Made by a program: the position numbers and the translations under genes. Positions 61,442-64,000 of a stretch of DNA of 64,000 bases are shown piece by piece. The stretch lies in assembly GCA_026936335.1 (NCBI GenBank), contig JAPMXV010000058.1, positions 299,226 to 363,225 of the forward strand. Direction: 5' to 3'. Source of the stretch: Mantamonas sphyraenae. Its lineage: Eukaryota > CRuMs > Mantamonadidae. Within the stretch, counting starts at the first letter, position 1; each line of letters begins with the position of its first letter. The notes beneath the pieces were generated by a model. It saw only the letters and a list, made by a program, of their open reading frames with translations, was not told the origin of the DNA and made no database searches.

Positions 61442-63889
61442 TCATTCGAGGCGTTGGCGTTTGGAGGAGGACGAGGACGACGAGGAGGAAAGGTCTTTGC
61501 GCTTGGGGAGGGTGAAGGAGGGGATGGGGTAGGCGTTGACGAGTGCGACGGTGGTGGGGCGGGTGGTGATGTGGGGTGTGATGCGGTTGAGGAGGGTGTG
61601 GAGGAGGGTGTGCAGTGTGGCGTCGCTGGGTTTGGGGTTGTCGAGCCAGGCGATCTTGAGGGAGAGGGAGGTGACGCCGCGGGTGAGCGTGGCGCTGATG
61701 GCGATTAAAACCTGCTGGTAGGTGAGATGTGGCCTAAGGAGGCGGAGAAAGAAGGCCAGGTCGACAGGCGGCACGCCAATGTTGCCCAGCGCCAGGATGA
61801 TGTGTCGCAGCAGGGACCGCAGGTCGCCGTTGTTTACCAGCTCACGCAGTGCATGGTGCTCGTGTGTGTGCTGATGGCGAGGTTGCTTGGCTGCGCGTGC
61901 CTTCATGTGTGCCAGCAGCTTCTGGAACTCCCGCGCCGTGCAGCTGCCACGCTCGTCGCTGAGACGGCTGCTCCAGCCACTGCGTACAGGCTCAGGATGC
62001 CACTTGTCCACGTTGGTGGTGGCGAGGTGGTGGTCGTAGTCGCATTGTGTCCAGTGTGGGTCGCTGTCGTTGTCAGCAGGGCGTCGTGCTTTCTGCAGCC
62101 ACAATTGGGTATGCTTGTGCTTCTTCCAGGTGGTGGGATGGGGTCTGTTGCCGATAGTGTCCATCTCTGTCATGAGCAGGTGAAGGAGGGCGTAGTTGGG
62201 GTCACCGCGGTCGTGTGGTTCCTCCAGCCAGCACACCTTCAACCCAGCCTTTGTCACACCCACGGCCAGACCAGCGTGGAGGATAGCATGGCTGCACGTC
62301 TGTTGATCCATGTCACGGCCGAGAAGGGTGAGGCAGAAGGCCATATCGCCCTGGGAGAGGGGAATGTTGCCCAGAGCGAGCTGAATCTGTCGGATCAGCG
62401 TGGTCAGGGTGCCATGACAGACCACAACACGCGCCTGCAGGGTCATGAGGTCGGGGATGTCGTCGATGGGATGCTCGCTGGCCAGGGTGTGCATGTGCTT
62501 CAGCAGTGCCGTGTGCTCCTTCTTGTTGCTGTGCATGCGCTCTCCACTGATTCTCGCTGTCCACCCTTTGCGCACAACACCATCTGGCGACTTTTTCGTG
62601 TTAGCCCCGCCTGCTTTCTTCCGCGCGCCGGGATCTCGATTCTTGGTCATCCTAGCCCGTGTGCTCGACGTTCCTGTCTCTGTGCCACTGCCAGCCGTGA
62701 CCCTGTGCCTGCGCTGTCCGCTGCCTTTCATCTGTTGTGGACCAGTACGGCGGCTGGTATGGCCTCTTCGTCGTTGTGTGCGGCCTCCACTTGCGCGCCT
62801 CGACTGCAATTCATCCGTGTCCTCCTGTTCCATGTCGTCTGCGTCGTCGTCGCTGTCGTCTTGCGGCATGTACTCCTCATCCATAATATCACCTGTGTCT
62901 GCAAAACTGAGCGTGCCCTGAGTTTCCAATTGGTCTTCCACGTGCTGCTGGGTTGCGTCGTATGCCTCGCAATCTCCTTCGTACGCCTCCATCCATGAGC
63001 TGGTCATCCACTCTGAGTTGCTGGGGACTGACCGAGGTTCACGGTGGCCAAAGTTGAGTACCATCAGGTCCTCCACGTCGCCGGTGTCATGTGTGTGTGT
63101 GTCCTGGTCTGCGTCGTCGTCGTCGCTGTCTCCAGTCTGCCGTGTGGCCTGGTGGGAGGAGGACGACGATGTGGTGGTGGATGTGGTCCGTGTGATGCCG
63201 ACAAAGGCGGGGCTGATGCGTTTGGGGACGCGGTTGTGGTTTGCGGTGGGTTGAGCAGGCAGAGGGTGCACCGGAGGCTGAGCCAAGTGCACCTGGGCGG
63301 TTTGTCGCGGCTGAGGAGGCGGCGGAGGAGGGTAGGCGTAGTATAGGTGGCTCTGATGAGCATATGCATGGTGTTGCTGGGAGTGGGTGTTGACAGGGAC
63401 CCAGATGATGGGTGGTTGTGGGTGCTGGTACGGGTTTTGTACGCCAGAGACGGGCAGCGTGTTCGGAAACGGCTGGGCAGCCATGGGAGGGACCATGTAC
63501 CCGTAGCTGTGGGGGAGACGGGAGGGGGCGGGCGGGGTGGCAACGGTGTGCGGAAGGCGGAGTGGACGCCGTCAGGGCAGAAGCAGGGATGAAGGGAGGC
63601 CGGAACGAGCAGAGAGGGAAAACGGAGGAGATTGGCAGAACGGGAAACTGGCAACGGGGAGGGCAGTGACAGGGGAGAGGGGATCGGAGAAGAGCGGAGA
63701 AGGCAGCAGCGGTGGTGATGGGGAAGTGGAGATGCAGGGGAGGAGTGCAGGGAAGTGACAGAGGCATGGAGGAGGCAAGGAAGCGGGAGAAGCGGGCAGT
63801 CTGAAAAACGGAGTGGAAGGCAGAACGCACGCTGGGTAGGTGTTGGGTTCGTGTTGTTGCTTCGGAGTGCTTGAGTAGTCTTTGTCCAT
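61442..63889 (-). CDS. Subtelomeric protein with two copies of an unrecognised domain
   Basis: Exons 63889-63831 and 63506-61442, 707 residues; the join gives MDKDYSSTPKQQHEPNTYPA then YGYMVPPMAAQPFP. The first ~130 residues are Pro/Gln/His-rich. An acidic region and a basic Arg/Lys/Gly region (HTSRRTGPQQMKGSGQRRHR) follow. Then come two related ~140-residue domains, at ~355-490 and ~540-680. They share GW(T/S)(A/S)R(I/L)S(G/D)ER at the start, IQLALGNI/IILALGNI with (M/L)AF in the middle and K(V/I)(C/A)WL(E/D) near the end. The protein ends in a poly-Ser tract and KRQRLE. I do not recognise the domain. The basic region suggests nucleic-acid binding, by inference only. Transcription runs away from the telomere, starting ~93 bp from it. 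Confidence 0.75.
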
Positions 63890-63982
63890 GATGGTGGTGG
63901 TGGTAGTGGAGTGTAAGTGGATTGTGTTGGACAGGTGGAGAATGTTGTGGGTGTTGGTGATATTTTGGTTGAAGGCGGATGG
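63890..63982. promoter_or_regulatory. Telomere-proximal promoter region
   Basis: 93 bp separate the first codon of the last gene from the telomere repeats. It is GT-rich on the plus strand (GGTGGTGGTGGTAGTGG) with no clear promoter element. Confidence 0.4.
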
Positions 63983-64000
63983 TTAGGGTTAGGGTTAGGG
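63983..64000 (+). repeat. Telomere repeats (TTAGGG)3
   Basis: Three perfect TTAGGG units at the extreme 3' end, G-rich strand outward, the orientation expected of a right chromosome end. The array is probably truncated by assembly. Confidence 0.92.

Noticed and set aside
1-64000. tRNA and rRNA genes
   Set aside because: I looked for T-loop and anticodon-arm consensus on both strands and saw no convincing candidate; a tRNAscan run would be decisive.

Overview
The window is the right-hand end of a chromosome from a GC-rich, gene-dense, single-celled eukaryote. The last 18 bases are three TTAGGG units with the G-rich strand running outward, the canonical telomere repeat. Many genes carry short GT-AG introns (about 45-250 nt). 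An IFT80 gene implies a cilium or flagellum. Mitochondrial-type proteins (bS18m, a PDK-type kinase, an organellar EF-P), kinesin-1, a Rab-like GTPase and Golgi/ER proteins confirm a nuclear genome. A GC-rich heterotrophic flagellate such as an apusomonad or choanoflagellate relative would fit, but I cannot name the species. Genes are packed tens of bases apart, often divergent or convergent.

Layout. 1-23.9 kb is a housekeeping block: a partial LRR/ankyrin gene, acylaminoacyl-peptidase, a core-1-type GT31 glycosyltransferase, EF-P, two ankyrin genes, a Rab-like GTPase, a PDK/BCKDK-type kinase, kinesin-1, mitochondrial S18, a PH/IQ-repeat protein, a kanadaptin (FHA) orthologue and an unrecognised toroid plus multi-membrane protein. 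24.0-32.5 kb looks like mobile-element territory: a 2019-residue protein with a TnpB/Fanzor-type RuvC plus zinc-ribbon C-terminus and a ubiquitin-protease-like N-terminus, two small head-to-head ORFs, and an IS630/Tc1-type DD34E transposase. 32.6-41.3 kb returns to housekeeping genes: a four-EF-hand protein, IFT80, a DEAD-box helicase and a coiled-coil protein. 41.3-46.7 kb holds a second giant TnpB/Fanzor-like protein whose zinc ribbon has decayed and whose first RuvC motif is crossed by a likely in-frame 66-nt intron. 46.8-49.6 kb has a possibly START-like, tail-anchored protein and an SLC35B-type nucleotide-sugar transporter in a tight divergent pair.

Subtelomere. 49.5-60.9 kb is a 5.7-kb tandem duplication of a large cell-surface gene (beta-propeller repeats, Cys-rich module, IPT/TIG domains, several membrane helices). 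The copies are almost identical over the last two thirds but divergent in the outer propeller, and the second copy carries a fossil of the transporter gene's 3' end. The final gene, on the minus strand, starts only about 93 bases from the telomere repeats and encodes two copies of a domain I do not recognise.

The best candidates for something new are the two giant RuvC proteins: eukaryotic relatives of RNA-guided TnpB nucleases, one apparently fused to a deubiquitinase-like domain. Three other genes carry single-base frame breaks in or near repeats or homopolymers; these could be assembly errors or real lesions.
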